Shown in pieces: positions 47,597 through 56,994 of a stretch of DNA of 64,000 bases. A model generated the notes under the pieces. It saw nothing but the letters and a program-made list of their open reading frames with translations, searched no databases and was not told the DNA's origin. The stretch spans positions 310,001-374,000 of the forward strand of contig JBAOII010000035.1 in assembly GCA_037045685.1 (NCBI GenBank), given 5' to 3'. The translations under genes and the position numbers were made by a program. Position 1 is the stretch's first letter. Every line of letters begins with the position of its first letter. Origin of the DNA: Competibacter_A sp037045685 (GTDB taxonomy: Bacteria > Pseudomonadota > Gammaproteobacteria > Competibacterales > Competibacteraceae).

Positions 47597-50140
47597 ATGC
47601 CATCCGCGAGCGCGCCTTACCAGCCTTTGGTCCTGATCGTCGATGACGATCCGTCGATTCGCCTGCTGGTGAGCGTGGCGCTGGAACAGGCGGAATTCCG
47701 CGTGGAACAGGCCGAAAACGGCCGCGATGGGGTCGAGAGGTTCGAGCGGTTCCATCCCGACGTGGTGCTGATGGACGTGATGATGCCCCAGATGGACGGT
47801 TTCGCCGCCAGCGCCGAACTGCGGCGCCGGCCCGGCGGCGCGCAAACCCCGATCCTGATGATGACCGGCCTGGACGATCACGAGTCGATCGATCGGGCGT
47901 TCGACGCCGGCGCGACCGATTTCATCACCAAGCCGATCAACTATCCCTTGCTCGGCCATCGGGTGCGCTATCTGCTCCGGGCCAGCCTGGCGATGAACAA
48001 CCTGCGGGAGAGCGAGCGGCGCTTGGCCGTCGCCCAGCAGATCGCCCGGCTGGGGCATTGGGATTGGCGCCCGGACCAGGATTTTCTTCACCTTTCCGAA
48101 GTGGTCCGCCGGATCGTCGGGCTGGACCCGGCGCAGCCGGAGGCGCCGCTCCAGGTCTTTTTCGACCATGTGCCGGAGAAAGACCGGCCTCGGGTGCGGG
48201 CGTGGTTCGCGGAAATCCGGGAGCAGGGCCAGTCGGCCGGGATCAACCATTGGATTTCGAACGCCGACGCCGAACTCCGTCACGTTCGCCAGCAGGCCGA
48301 AGCGGTCCGCGACGAGTCCGGCCGGGTCGTCCAGTTGTATGGCACCTTGCAGGATATCACCGAGCTGCAGCGGGCCGAGGAGCGCATCCGGCAACTGGCC
48401 TTCATCGACAGCCTCACCCAGCTGCCGAACCGCGAGCTGTTCAAGGACCGTTTGGGCGCGGCGATTCATCTGGCCAAGCGCCACGGCCGGCGCGCGGGGC
48501 TGCTGTTCCTGGACCTGGACAATTTCAAGCGCATCAACGACACGCTCGGCCACAGCGTGGGCGACCTGCTGCTCCAGGCGACGGCGGAGCGCCTGAAGGC
48601 GAGCCTGCGCGACAGCGATACGGTATCCCGCGCCGATGCGGACGATGGCGGCGAAACCATCGCGCGGCTGGGCGGGGACGAGTTCACTCTGCTGTTGCCC
48701 GAAGTCCGTCGCAGCGAGGATGTCGCCGTCGTGGCCGAGCGCGTCCGGGCCAGCCTCTCGGAACCGCTGGTCCTGGCCGGACACGAGGTTTTCGTGACCC
48801 CCAGCATCGGGATCGCCATTTTTCCCGAGGACGGCGAAACCCCCGAAGCCCTGTTGAAGAACGCCGACATGGCGATGTATCTGGCCAAGCGCCAGGGCCG
48901 CAATCTCTACCGGTTCTACGACGCCACCTTGAACGAAGTGGCCTTGAATCGCCTGACCATGGAGAACCAGCTGCGCAAGGCGATCGAGCAGAACGAACTC
49001 TCCATCCATTACCAACCTCAACTGGATCTGCCCAGCGGCCTGATCAGCGGGGTCGAGGCGCTGCTGCGCTGGCACAGCCCGCTGTTGGGCGCGGTTTCGC
49101 CGGTCGATTTCATCCCGCTCGCCGAGGAAACCGGCCTCATCATCCCCATCGGCGAATGGGTCTTGCGCACCGCCTGCCGGCAGGCCAAGGCGTGGCGGGA
49201 CGAGGGGATCGGCCTGGAGCGGATGGCGGTCAACATCTCGGTGTTGCAGTTCGTGCAGCCGAGCTTTCCGGGGCTGGTGGCGCGCATTCTGGAGGAAACC
49301 GGCCTGGAGCCGAGCGCTCTGGAGCTGGAGATCACCGAGAGCCTGCTGATGAAGGATCCGGAGGGCGCGACCCGCACCCTGCAAACCTTGAAAGATCTCG
49401 GCGTGCAACTGGCCATCGACGATTTCGGCACCGGCTATTCGAGCTTGAGCCGACTCAAGCAATTGCCCCTGGACCGGCTCAAGATCGACAAGGCTTTCGT
49501 GCGCGAAGTCAACTCGCAGCCCGACGACGCCGCGATCGCCACGGCGGTCATCGCCATGGCCGAAAGCATGGGGTTGCGGGTCATCGCCGAGGGGGTGGAG
49601 AACGAGGCCCAACTGCGCTTTCTCAAATCCAAGCACTGCGACGAAGTGCAGGGTTACTACCTGAGCCGGCCGTTGCCGGCCGGAGAAATCACCAAGCTGT
49701 TTCCCCACTACCAGGCCATGGCGGATCAGTCCGCTCTGGCCGGAGACACGCGCGTCCTGCTCGTCGCCGACGAGGATCGGGCGAGCGGGGCGGCCATCGC
49801 GGACACGCTCGGCCCGGAAGGCTATCGCTTGCTGGTCGCCACCGACGCCCGGACCGCGCTGGATCTGCTGGCCAGCCACGAGGTCGGCGTGGTCCTGGTC
49901 GATCTCCACTTGGCCGGGCCGGACGGTGATCGGCTGTTCCGGCGCTTTCGCGAGCTGTATCCGCGAACCCTGCGGATCGCGATGGGCGAGGATTACGGGA
50001 CGGAAGATTTGATCGACCTGATCAATGAAGGCGCGGTTTACAAATTCCTGCAGAAGCCGGTCGCGCTCGCCCAACTGCGCGAAGTTCTGCGCAAGGCTTT
50101 CCTGGCCCACAACCGCGAGGCGGAAAAGGGCGCCAAGTAG
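47597..50140 (+). CDS. REC-PAS-GGDEF-EAL-REC cyclic-di-GMP regulator
   Basis: 847 residues. Receiver 1 has D60 (VVLMDVMMPQMDG), with K in TKPIN. A PAS domain (about 140-250) contains LGHWDWRPDQDFLHLS. GGDEF 359-363 (ARLGGDEFTLLL) is intact, and EAL 487-489 (VEALLRWH) is intact with IDDFGTGYSSLSRLKQLPLDRLKID and GVENEAQL. At the C-terminus (about 715-840) is a second receiver: VLLVADEDRA, VVLVDLHLAGPDG and KFLQKPVALAQL. Both turnover domains look active, so the receivers may set the balance between synthesis and breakdown of c-di-GMP. No kinase is adjacent. The gene has no membrane segment. Confidence 0.92.
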   Translation: MPSASAPYQPLVLIVDDDPSIRLLVSVALEQAEFRVEQAENGRDGVERFERFHPDVVLMDVMMPQMDGFAASAELRRRPGGAQTPILMMTGLDDHESIDRAFDAGATDFITKPINYPLLGHRVRYLLRASLAMNNLRESERRLAVAQQIARLGHWDWRPDQDFLHLSEVVRRIVGLDPAQPEAPLQVFFDHVPEKDRPRVRAWFAEIREQGQSAGINHWISNADAELRHVRQQAEAVRDESGRVVQLYGTLQDITELQRAEERIRQLAFIDSLTQLPNRELFKDRLGAAIHLAKRHGRRAGLLFLDLDNFKRINDTLGHSVGDLLLQATAERLKASLRDSDTVSRADADDGGETIARLGGDEFTLLLPEVRRSEDVAVVAERVRASLSEPLVLAGHEVFVTPSIGIAIFPEDGETPEALLKNADMAMYLAKRQGRNLYRFYDATLNEVALNRLTMENQLRKAIEQNELSIHYQPQLDLPSGLISGVEALLRWHSPLLGAVSPVDFIPLAEETGLIIPIGEWVLRTACRQAKAWRDEGIGLERMAVNISVLQFVQPSFPGLVARILEETGLEPSALELEITESLLMKDPEGATRTLQTLKDLGVQLAIDDFGTGYSSLSRLKQLPLDRLKIDKAFVREVNSQPDDAAIATAVIAMAESMGLRVIAEGVENEAQLRFLKSKHCDEVQGYYLSRPLPAGEITKLFPHYQAMADQSALAGDTRVLLVADEDRASGAAIADTLGPEGYRLLVATDARTALDLLASHEVGVVLVDLHLAGPDGDRLFRRFRELYPRTLRIAMGEDYGTEDLIDLINEGAVYKFLQKPVALAQLREVLRKAFLAHNREAEKGAK

Positions 50141-50178
50141 CGCGGGGGCCGGCGTATCGGGCTGCGGGTCGGCGACCC

Positions 50179-51132
50179 TCAGTGCGCGGTCAGCAACATC
50201 CCCGTGACCGGGGTGATGCCCGAGCCGTTGACGCCCGCGAACTCGAAGGGGACGGAAATCAGCTCCATCCCGCCGTTGCGCTGGATCGCGAAGTGCAAGT
50301 GCGGCCCGGTGGAAAAGCCGGTGTTGCCCGAGTTCGCCAGCCAAGCGCCGCGCTCGACCCGCTGCCCCGGCGCCACCCGCACCGAATCGGGGTGCAGGTG
50401 GGCGTAGATGGCCATGGTCCCGTCGTCGTGGAGAATCCGCGCCATGTTGGCCCGAGTTTGATACTTGGGATCGGTGCCGCCGTCGAAGAAATCGCCCGCC
50501 ACCTCCATCACCACCCCGGCGCGGGTGGCGCGGACCGGCGTTCCCAGCGGCAGAGCGATGTCCACCGCATAACGGCTTTGCGGGTGCTGGTGGCTGAACT
50601 CGCCGTCGAAGGCTTGGCCGATGGGGAAGCGTTGTCCGGGCGCGAACGGCGGGGCGTAAGGCTGCTCGGGCCGGTGCGCGGCGCCCGGATCGCCCAGCAC
50701 CGCCCGGACCCGGTAGCCGTAGCGCCAGCGCGGTCCGGTGGGCTTTAAGGCGACTGCGGTCGTTTCCGCCCGGGCCGGCGCCACCAGCCGGACCGGCAGC
50801 GGCGGCTCGGCGCGCACGTTCTCCAGCCGCTCGCCGTCGATCTCCACCTCGACCGGGCCGTAATAGTCGTTCACTACCGCCAGCACCGGCGCTTCCGGGG
50901 TGCCGCGATTGCGGATGCTGATCTTGGCCGGCAATTCGCTGACCGGCAGCGGGCGGACTTCGGCGGGAACGTCGGCGGCGGGCGGTTTGTCGGTGTAGAC
51001 CCAGGCGCCGGAAGCGTCCTGGTATTTGTAGAGCTTTTTCGCCAGCGCCGCTGGCGGTTCCGGCAAGCCGAGCGTCGCGGCCACCGCCAGCACCAGCAAA
51101 AAGGCTCGCCGCCGGAGCTGTCGAACGCTCAT
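50179..51132 (-). CDS. M23 (LytM) peptidase with DUF4124 N-terminus
   Basis: 317 residues. A signal peptide (RRRAFLLVLAVAATLGLPEPPAALA) is followed by a DUF4124 module (KKLYKYQDASGAWVYTDKPP). The C-terminal LytM domain (about 180-300) has Zn ligands in SHQHPQSRYAVDIAL, YAHLHPDS and GPHLHFAI. It acts in the periplasm on peptidoglycan peptide bridges, or as an amidase activator. The HxH and HxxxD-type sites look complete, so catalysis is plausible. Confidence 0.9.
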   Translation of the reverse strand: MSVRQLRRRAFLLVLAVAATLGLPEPPAALAKKLYKYQDASGAWVYTDKPPAADVPAEVRPLPVSELPAKISIRNRGTPEAPVLAVVNDYYGPVEVEIDGERLENVRAEPPLPVRLVAPARAETTAVALKPTGPRWRYGYRVRAVLGDPGAAHRPEQPYAPPFAPGQRFPIGQAFDGEFSHQHPQSRYAVDIALPLGTPVRATRAGVVMEVAGDFFDGGTDPKYQTRANMARILHDDGTMAIYAHLHPDSVRVAPGQRVERGAWLANSGNTGFSTGPHLHFAIQRNGGMELISVPFEFAGVNGSGITPVTGMLLTAH

Positions 51133-51157
51133 CGAGCGTGCCGGGGACGCTGTCGGT

Positions 51158-51817
51158 TCAGCCCTTGAAATAATGGATATGCACCCCTTCCCGGTCGCTT
51201 TTGGCGAGTTCCACCATTTTGGCGGCGACGGTTTCGGCCGCTACGGGCCGGTAGGCGCTGAAAGGCCCCCAGGCGAACAGGGACCAGAACGGCGCGAACT
51301 GCTTGCTCCAGTCCTCGACCGGCCGCGGCTCGGCGCGCTCCCCCAGCAACAGCGAAGGGCGCAGCAAATGCACGGCCTTGAAGGGGAGTTCGCCGACCGC
51401 CGCTTCGGCCCGGCCCTTGACCCGGTTGTAGAACATCGGCGAACTGGCATCGGCCACGACCGCCGACACCAGGATGAAGCGGGGTACCCCTCGCGCCGCC
51501 GCCAGCTTGGCCAGCTCGGCGACGTAGATGTGATCCACCTTGGCGAAGGCTTCCGGCGAGCCTGACGCCCGATGGGTCGTGCCCAGACAGCAGAGCGCGA
51601 CATCGGCGTCGATCGGGCCGGCCCGCTCGCGGAGATGGTCGAAGTCCACCACCCGGACGGTCAGTTTCGGGTGGTTCTGCTCCAGCGGTCGGCGGGCGAG
51701 CACGGTGATGTGGCCGATGTCGTCGTCCGCCAGCAATCGGGCCAAGCAGTGCCCGCCGACCAAGCCGGTCGCGCCCGCCAGTAACACGCGGATTCCCGAT
51801 GGTTGCCGAACGTCCAT
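51158..51817 (-). CDS. NAD(P)-binding oxidoreductase, atypical SDR (HTATIP2-like)
   Basis: 219 residues from ATG 51817. VLLAGATGLVGGHCLARLLADD is the NAD(P)-binding glycine motif. VRVVDFDHL, DVALCCLGTTHRASGSPEAFAKVDHIYVAELAKLAAARGVPRFILVSAVVAD, FYNRVKGRAEAAV (YxxxK) and LLRPSLLLGER follow. This pattern is the bacterial group related to human HTATIP2/TIP30. The substrate is unknown. It lies on the same strand as the ferredoxin, coaD and rsmD genes. Confidence 0.82.
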   Translation of the reverse strand: MDVRQPSGIRVLLAGATGLVGGHCLARLLADDDIGHITVLARRPLEQNHPKLTVRVVDFDHLRERAGPIDADVALCCLGTTHRASGSPEAFAKVDHIYVAELAKLAAARGVPRFILVSAVVADASSPMFYNRVKGRAEAAVGELPFKAVHLLRPSLLLGERAEPRPVEDWSKQFAPFWSLFAWGPFSAYRPVAAETVAAKMVELAKSDREGVHIHYFKG

Positions 51818-51858
51818 TCGCGTGGCTTCCGATGGTTGAGCGCGTTGATGTGCGGCCC

Positions 51859-52110
51859 CTAAGCCGTGCTGGTCAGCCGGTCGTACTTGGCCTGCAACTG
51901 TTCCTCGGTTTCGGAATGCTTGGGGTCGGGGATGATGCAATCCACCGGGCAAACCTCGATGCACTGCGGGGTGTCGTAGTGGCCCACGCACTGGGTGCAG
52001 CGGCTCGGGTCGATCTCGTAGATTTCCTCGCCTTGGGCGATCGCCTCGTTCGGGCACTCGGGCTCGCACACGTCGCAGTTGATGCATTCGTCGGTGATCA
52101 TCAGTGCCAT
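51859..52110 (-). CDS. YfhL-type 2[4Fe-4S] ferredoxin
   Basis: 83 residues. The cluster I ligands are C9, C12, C15 and C58 (CINCDVC ... CPVDC), and those of cluster II are C19, C38, C41, C50 and C54, with the eight-residue insertion between C41 and C50 typical of Alvin-type ferredoxins. The C-terminal helix (HSETEEQLQAKYDRL) also fits that type. It is an electron carrier of low potential. The position next to coaD is conserved in many Gammaproteobacteria. Confidence 0.93.
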   Translation of the reverse strand: MALMITDECINCDVCEPECPNEAIAQGEEIYEIDPSRCTQCVGHYDTPQCIEVCPVDCIIPDPKHSETEEQLQAKYDRLTSTA

Positions 52111-52129
52111 GGCTGGCCTCCTCTTGGGT

Positions 52130-52633
52130 TTATCGGGGGTTGCGTCCCGAAAAGGACGCGAATTTCGTCACCAGCGCCGCCTCGACCTTGGGGTGGACGA
52201 ACGGGGCGATGTTCCCGCCCAGTTTGGCGACTTCGCGCACCAAGCTGGAGGAGATGAAGGAAAATTGCTCGGCGGGTGTCAGAAAGATCGACTCGATCTC
52301 CGGGTCCAGCCGGCGGTTCATGTTGGCCAACTGAAACTCGAACTCGAAATCGGACACGGCGCGCAAACCGCGCAGGATGACGTGGGCGCCGATGCTCTTG
52401 GCGTAGTTGACCAACAGGATGTCGAAGCCGCGAATCTCGACCGTGGGCAGGTGTCCCAGCGCCTCGCGCGCCAGTTGGACCCGTTCCTCCAGCGAGAACA
52501 GCGGCTGTTTGTTGGGGTTGGCGGCGACGCTGACGATCAGCCGCTCGAACATGCGGGCGCCGCGCTCGACCAGATCGGCATGGCCGTTGGTGATGGGATC
52601 GAAGGTGCCGGGATAGATGGCGAAAACGGACAT
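52130..52633 (-). CDS. coaD: Phosphopantetheine adenylyltransferase
   Basis: 167 residues from ATG 52633. AIYPGTFDPITNGHADLVERG has the nucleotidyltransferase T/HxGH site (H18). NPNKQPLFSLEERVQLAREAL, LRGLRAVSDFEFEFQLANMNRRL and FISSSLVREVAKLGG match throughout. It makes dephospho-CoA from 4'-phosphopantetheine and ATP. The length is typical. It is 64 bases after rsmD on the same strand. Confidence 0.96.
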   Translation of the reverse strand: MSVFAIYPGTFDPITNGHADLVERGARMFERLIVSVAANPNKQPLFSLEERVQLAREALGHLPTVEIRGFDILLVNYAKSIGAHVILRGLRAVSDFEFEFQLANMNRRLDPEIESIFLTPAEQFSFISSSLVREVAKLGGNIAPFVHPKVEAALVTKFASFSGRNPR

Positions 52634-52697
52634 GGAGGTTCCTGGCGGTGCGGGTGATCGAACGATTATCGGGAATGCCGCGCGGCAAGGCAACCGT

Positions 52698-53315
52698 TCA
52701 CTTCTCTGCCCCGGCGCCGGGTGGAGAATCGGCGGCGAAAATCGGATTTTCTCGCCGCGCCAGCCGGTAAGTCACCGCCCCGGCGGTTTTTTCCCGGTGC
52801 GGGGTCCACCGCGCCGGCAGCGACGGCGGGCCTGCCTCCGCTTCCGCTTCCAGATATATCCAGGCGGTGGGCGCCAACCAGCCGCCCCGCTCGAGCAGCG
52901 CGCAAACCGGCTCCAACAGTCCTTCGCCGAACGGCGGATCGAGCAGCGCGATCTCGAACGGCGTTCCCGGCTGGCGCAACCAGGCCAGCGCCTCGGCCTG
53001 TTCGATCCGCGCGCCGGCGCCATTCAACCGCGCCAAGTTGTCCCGCAACGCGCGGATCGCGACCGGATGCCGCTCGACGAACACGACCTCGGCCGCGCCG
53101 CGCGACAGGGCTTCGATGCCGAGCGCGCCGCTGCCGGCGAACAGATCCAGGCAGCGCGCGCCGGGCAGCGCCGGAGCCAGCCAGTTGAACAGGGTTTCCC
53201 TCACCCGATCCGGAGTCGGACGCAACCCCGGCAAATCCGGGAACTGCAACCGTCGGCCGCGCCACCGGCCGGCGATGACGCGAACTTGGTTGGCGTGTTC
53301 GCCGCGTCGATTCAT
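52698..53315 (-). CDS. rsmD: 16S rRNA (guanine-966-N2) methyltransferase
   Basis: 205 residues. RVIAGRWRGRRLQFPDLPGLRPTPDRVRETLFNWL is the family N-terminus. CLDLFAGSGALGIEALSRGA is SAM motif I, and DPPF (126-129) is the catalytic motif of amino-methyltransferases. It methylates G966 of 16S rRNA in the 30S subunit. The order rsmD-coaD-fdx on one strand is a common arrangement. Confidence 0.95.
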   Translation of the reverse strand: MNRRGEHANQVRVIAGRWRGRRLQFPDLPGLRPTPDRVRETLFNWLAPALPGARCLDLFAGSGALGIEALSRGAAEVVFVERHPVAIRALRDNLARLNGAGARIEQAEALAWLRQPGTPFEIALLDPPFGEGLLEPVCALLERGGWLAPTAWIYLEAEAEAGPPSLPARWTPHREKTAGAVTYRLARRENPIFAADSPPGAGAEK

Positions 53316-53325
53316 GATCCGGGAT

Positions 53326-54686
53326 TCATGATCCGGCCGGCCGCGATGGATCGCCCGAAGGCGCTTGGGCGGGCCGTCCTCCGCCGACGATGACCGTGAT
53401 CAGCTTGTCCGGTTGGACGTGCCGCTGCCAGGCGGTCTTGACCTGTGCCAGCGTGATGCCGTTCACGGTGCCGATATAATTTTGCAAATAGTCCAGCGGC
53501 AGCCCGTAAAACGCGATCGATCCCAGGGCGCCGGCCAGTTTGCCGTTGCCGGCCAAGTCGAGCGCGAAGCCGCCGGTGATGTTCTGCCGCGCCTCTTCCA
53601 AAGCTTGCGCGCCGGGACCGTTGGCGGTGAACTCGCGCAGGGTGGTTTGCGCCACTTGCAGGGCGGTATCGACCTGATCGTTGCGGGTTTGCAGGTTGAT
53701 CAGGAAGGGACCGGCCTGCCGCATGGGGGAAAACGCGCTGTAGGCCCCGTAAGCCAAGCCGCGCTTTTCGCGGATTTCCTGGGACAGTTGCGACACCAGG
53801 CCGTTGCCGCCGAGAACGTGGTTGCCCAGATAGAGCGCGTAATAGTCGGGATCGGCGCGGCTGACACCGGTCTGGCCGATCAGGATATGGCTTTGGCTGG
53901 AGGGGTGGGGAACGCGAATCGTTTGGCTGGCCGGAACGGGTGGCGCGGGTGGAGGGGGGGAGCGGCTTCGCCAATGGGCAAGCTGCCGACCAGGGCATTG
54001 GCCAGTTGCTCGGCCCCCGGCCGATCCAGATCGCCGACGATGGCGACCACGGCGTTGGCGGCGGTGTAATAGCGACGCTGAAAGCTCTGGATGTCGGCGC
54101 GAGTGATGGCGTTCACGCTGGCGGTGGTGCCTTCGGGCGGCGAACCGTAGGGATGATCGCCGTAAAGGGCTTTGAAGAACGCATCCTGAGCGATGGCGCC
54201 GGGCGACTGAGCCCGTTCCTGGAGTGCCGTCAGCATTTGCTGGCGCACCCGTTCCACGGCGTCCGGCGCGAAGGCCGGATCTTTCAGCAGCCGGGCGACG
54301 GTTTCGACGGCCGGTTGCAGATAGCGCGGATCGACGAGGCCGCGCAGCGAAATCCAGGCCGAATCGCGCCGCGAGCCGGCGCTGAATCGGGCGCCCACCC
54401 GATCCAGACGGTCGGCGATTTCGTCCGCCGACCAGTCGCCGGCGCCTTCTTCCAGCAGCGCGTTGGTCAGCTTGGCCAATCCGGGCCGCTCGCCGTCGCG
54501 GATCGAGCCGGCGTTAAACAGGATTTGCGCGTCCACCATCGGCAGTTCCCGCGCGGGAATGAAGTAAACCGGCACGCCGTTGGCGGTGCGCCAGCTCTCG
54601 ATGGCGGGCACGGCGACGGCAAGACCTGAGGCGAGCAGCAGGGCGATGGCGAAAATGCCAGACAGCAAATGTTTCGGGTTCGACAT
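53326..54686 (-). pseudogene. M16 peptidase-like subunit lacking the zinc motif, single frameshift
   Basis: The N-terminal part starts at ATG 54686 with a signal peptide (LLSGIFAIALLLASGLAVAV) and runs to about 53955. There the frame breaks at the G7 run 53954-53960. Adding one base restores PPAPPVPASQTIRVPHPSSQSHILIGQTG and continues through LGGNGLVSQLSQEIREKRGLAYGAYSAF to the stop at 53326. The HxxEH zinc site is absent (SIRDGERPGLAKLTNALLEEGAG). This is therefore the non-catalytic partner of the M16 gene upstream, as in M16B heterodimers. The shift at a homopolymer may be an assembly artefact. Confidence 0.78.
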
Positions 54687-54704
54687 GGCAGAGATTGTCC
54701 TTAT

Positions 54705-54789
54705 CTCCCCTCTCCCGCAGCGGAAAAGGGGTCGGAGGTGAAGGCGTTGGCTCCCCTCGTCCCGCGGGAGAGGGGCCGGGGGTGAGGGC
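54705..54789. repeat. REP-like pair of imperfect intergenic repeats
   Basis: Two imperfect copies (54705-54745 and 54751-54789) begin CTCCCCTC and end GGTGA(A/G)GGC. Each has a CCC/GGG hairpin, the clearer being around CCCGCGGG in the second. They sit between the two M16 genes. The form is like bacterial REP/intergenic palindromes that occur many times in a genome. Confidence 0.6.
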
Positions 54790-54792
54790 GCT

Positions 54793-56169
54793 CTAGCGGA
54801 TCGCGTGACCCGTCGCGGGACCGGGCGCGGCCGGGCGGCGACCGTCCAGCGGCAGCGGCTCCAGCGTCGCCACCGTCAAGCGGTCATCGATCAGGTACTT
54901 GCGGGCCACTTCGCGGATCTGTTCGGGCGTGATCGCCTGAACCCGTTGCACGTAGTCGTCGAGCCGGTTCCAGCCCAAACCGACCGTTTCCAAACCCCCC
55001 AGCCGCATCCCCTGGTAGAACATGGAATCCTGCTGGTAGATGTCGGCGGCGACCACTTGCGCCACCACTCGCGCCAGCTCGTCGGCGCCGACCAGTTCCT
55101 CGCGCAGCCGGGCCACTTCGGCGCGCAAGGCCTGTTCCAGTTCGGCGGTGGAGCGTCCCGGCGCCGGATTGCCGGCCAGCACGAACAGATCGTCCAGACG
55201 GGAAGTCGGGCTGTAGCCGGTGTCGGCGGCGGCGGCGACCTGACTGCCGCGTACGAGGTTCCGGCTCAAGCGGGCGCTGGCGCCGCCGTCGAGAATGCCT
55301 TCCAGCACCGCCAGCGCATACGGTTCCCAGTCCTCGGCGGCGGTTTTCAGGGTCGGCGCTTTGTAGCCCAGCGTCACATAGGGCAGCTCCGCCGGGGTTT
55401 TGACCACGATTCGCCGTTCGCCCTGTTGCGGGACTTCCGCCGCCGGTTTGGGCGGCGCGAGCGTGCTGGGCTGCAACGGGCCGAAGTGCTTTTCGGCCAA
55501 CGCGCGAACCTTGGCCGGGTCCACGTCGCCGACCACCACCAGCGTGGCGTTGTTCGGCGCGTACCACCGCTGATACCAGTTCTTCAACTCATCCGGCGTG
55601 ATCGACTGGATATCCTGCATCCAGCCGATGATCGGATGGCGGTAAGGGCTGGTGACGTAGGCGGCGGCCATGAATTGTTCTTGCGTCAGCGCTTCGGGTT
55701 GATCGTCGGTGCGCAAGCGGCGCTCCTCGGCCACCACTTGCATTTCCTTGGCGACATCCTCGGGCTTCAGCAGCAGATGGCGCATCCGGTCGGCTTCCAG
55801 GCGGAAGCTGGTTTCCAGCCGGTCTTTTTCCAGCGTCTGGAAATAGGCGGTGTAGTCGTGGCTGGTGAAGGCGTTTTCGTCCCCGCCGTTGGCGGCGATG
55901 ATCCGGGAGAACTCGCCGCCCGGCACGTCCGGGGTGCCCTTGAACATCATGTGTTCCAGCAGGTGCGAGATGCCGGTCAGGCCGCCGGGTTCGTAGCTGG
56001 AACCGACCTTGTACCAGATTTGAGAAACCACCACCGGGGCGCGGTGGTCTTCGCGCACCAGCACTTTCAAGCCGTTGGCGAGGGTGAATTCGTGGACGGG
56101 CGCCGCCGCGAAACTTGCGGGGGCCAGCGTCAGCCACAAGGCTGCGATAACGATCCGATTGCTTGACAT
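54793..56169 (-). CDS. M16 zinc metallopeptidase
   Basis: 458 residues. A signal peptide (IVIAALWLTLAPASFAA) places it in the periplasm. The inverted zinc motif is H69-L-L-E72-H73 (GISHLLEHMMFKGT), with the distal glutamate in VVAEERRLRTDDQPEAL. GWMQDIQSITPDELKNWYQRWYAPNNATLVVVGD and SARLSRNLVRGSQVAAAADTGYSP follow. It probably forms a two-gene product with the inactive M16-like subunit downstream and cuts peptides in the periplasm. The first 19 codons plus the upstream region are duplicated at 56995-57123. Confidence 0.92.
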   Translation of the reverse strand: MSSNRIVIAALWLTLAPASFAAAPVHEFTLANGLKVLVREDHRAPVVVSQIWYKVGSSYEPGGLTGISHLLEHMMFKGTPDVPGGEFSRIIAANGGDENAFTSHDYTAYFQTLEKDRLETSFRLEADRMRHLLLKPEDVAKEMQVVAEERRLRTDDQPEALTQEQFMAAAYVTSPYRHPIIGWMQDIQSITPDELKNWYQRWYAPNNATLVVVGDVDPAKVRALAEKHFGPLQPSTLAPPKPAAEVPQQGERRIVVKTPAELPYVTLGYKAPTLKTAAEDWEPYALAVLEGILDGGASARLSRNLVRGSQVAAAADTGYSPTSRLDDLFVLAGNPAPGRSTAELEQALRAEVARLREELVGADELARVVAQVVAADIYQQDSMFYQGMRLGGLETVGLGWNRLDDYVQRVQAITPEQIREVARKYLIDDRLTVATLEPLPLDGRRPAAPGPATGHAIR

Positions 56170-56242
56170 GAGGTCTCCGGGGCCGGTTGATTCCGAGGGT
56201 CAATTTCGGTCGTTTGGCAACGGGTGGGCGGAAGGGTTCAGC
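56114..56242. repeat. 129-bp direct repeat, copy 1 (5' end of the M16 gene)
   Basis: It starts CTTGCGGGGGCCAGCG and ends GGAAGGGTTCAGC. It covers the first 19 codons of the M16 gene and its upstream 73 bases. About 90 per cent identical to 56995-57123, with no length change. Confidence 0.9.
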
Positions 56243-56690
56243 GAGATTGTGCCGCGATCCGTTCCAGCGCGGCGGGGCAGGGGTAGCGCCCCGTCGCTTG
56301 TAGCGCTCGTCGCTCCAGCAGTCGGTCGGGATGGTTGAAACCCAGAATCTGGGCCGTGACCTCGCCGATGGTGGTGAGGCGAATGATCGCGACATCATTC
56401 AACCCGAAGTGGTCTGACCAGCGGTCGAGGCGGGGATTGAAAAAGCGGCTGAATTCGCCGCTTTTCCAGAAGATTGACCCGATATCACTACCCTTGGCGC
56501 GATTGCAGAACAGGCAGGCGTAGGCCAAATTGTCCGCCGTGGTGGGGCCGCCGTGCTTTTCGCTGATGATGTGGTCAACCTCGCAGCCAAAAAACGTGTC
56601 GTCTTCGTGGATCAAACAGTATTCGCAAAGACGGTTGGCGCGTTCGGCGACCCGTCGCCGCAATTCGGCATTGATGTAACTAATGCTCAT
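56238..56690 (-). CDS. HNH endonuclease
   Basis: 150 residues. Zinc ligands C22 and C25 (LCEYC) and C59 and C62 (ACLFCN) frame the HNH core CEVDHIISEKHGGPTTADNLAYAC, with D39, H40 and N54. The C-terminal half (WSDHFGLNDVAIIRLTTIGEVTAQILGFNHPDRLLERR) is not a domain I can name. The start overlaps the end of the 79-residue gene upstream, so the two are co-transcribed. The stop codon lies inside repeat copy 1. Plain HNH proteins of this kind occur in mobile and defence contexts, but a target is not evident. Confidence 0.85.
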   Translation of the reverse strand: MSISYINAELRRRVAERANRLCEYCLIHEDDTFFGCEVDHIISEKHGGPTTADNLAYACLFCNRAKGSDIGSIFWKSGEFSRFFNPRLDRWSDHFGLNDVAIIRLTTIGEVTAQILGFNHPDRLLERRALQATGRYPCPAALERIAAQSR

Positions 56691-56919
56691 GAATGAGGTG
56701 CTGGCGTGCGCGGGCCTTGGCTAACCGCATGAGGTGTTCAATTTGGAGGCAATGATCCAATTCGCTCTTTTCTTCGAGCGACAATTCACCGATTTTGTCG
56801 CGGTGAAGTAAATCCGCTATCCGGTCTCGGCATTCAACCGACGGGGTGAATGCGGATACATCGCGCGGGCTGGAGCCGGCGGCAATAAAATCAATGATTT
56901 CTTCATAAACCTTGAGCAT
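56680..56919 (-). CDS. Small conserved protein paired with HNH gene
   Basis: 79 residues (MLKVYEEIIDFIAAGSSPRDV ... LSLEEKSELDHCLQIEHLMRLAKARARQHL). It looks wholly helical, acidic then basic, and overlaps the HNH start by 11 bases. Similar small proteins recur directly before HNH genes, so they probably form a unit, perhaps regulator or antitoxin plus nuclease. That relation is inference; no DNA-binding motif is obvious. Confidence 0.65.
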   Translation of the reverse strand: MLKVYEEIIDFIAAGSSPRDVSAFTPSVECRDRIADLLHRDKIGELSLEEKSELDHCLQIEHLMRLAKARARQHLIHEH

Positions 56920-56994
56920 GTGGGCACTCTCGAAATAAACCCTGATTATCTTACACTAACGCCAAATTGCGCCGATAACGCTGTTGAATGTAGG

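Noticed and set aside
47216..50344. Minus-strand open frame of 1042 codons
   Set aside because: Antisense shadow of fieF and the GGDEF-EAL gene.
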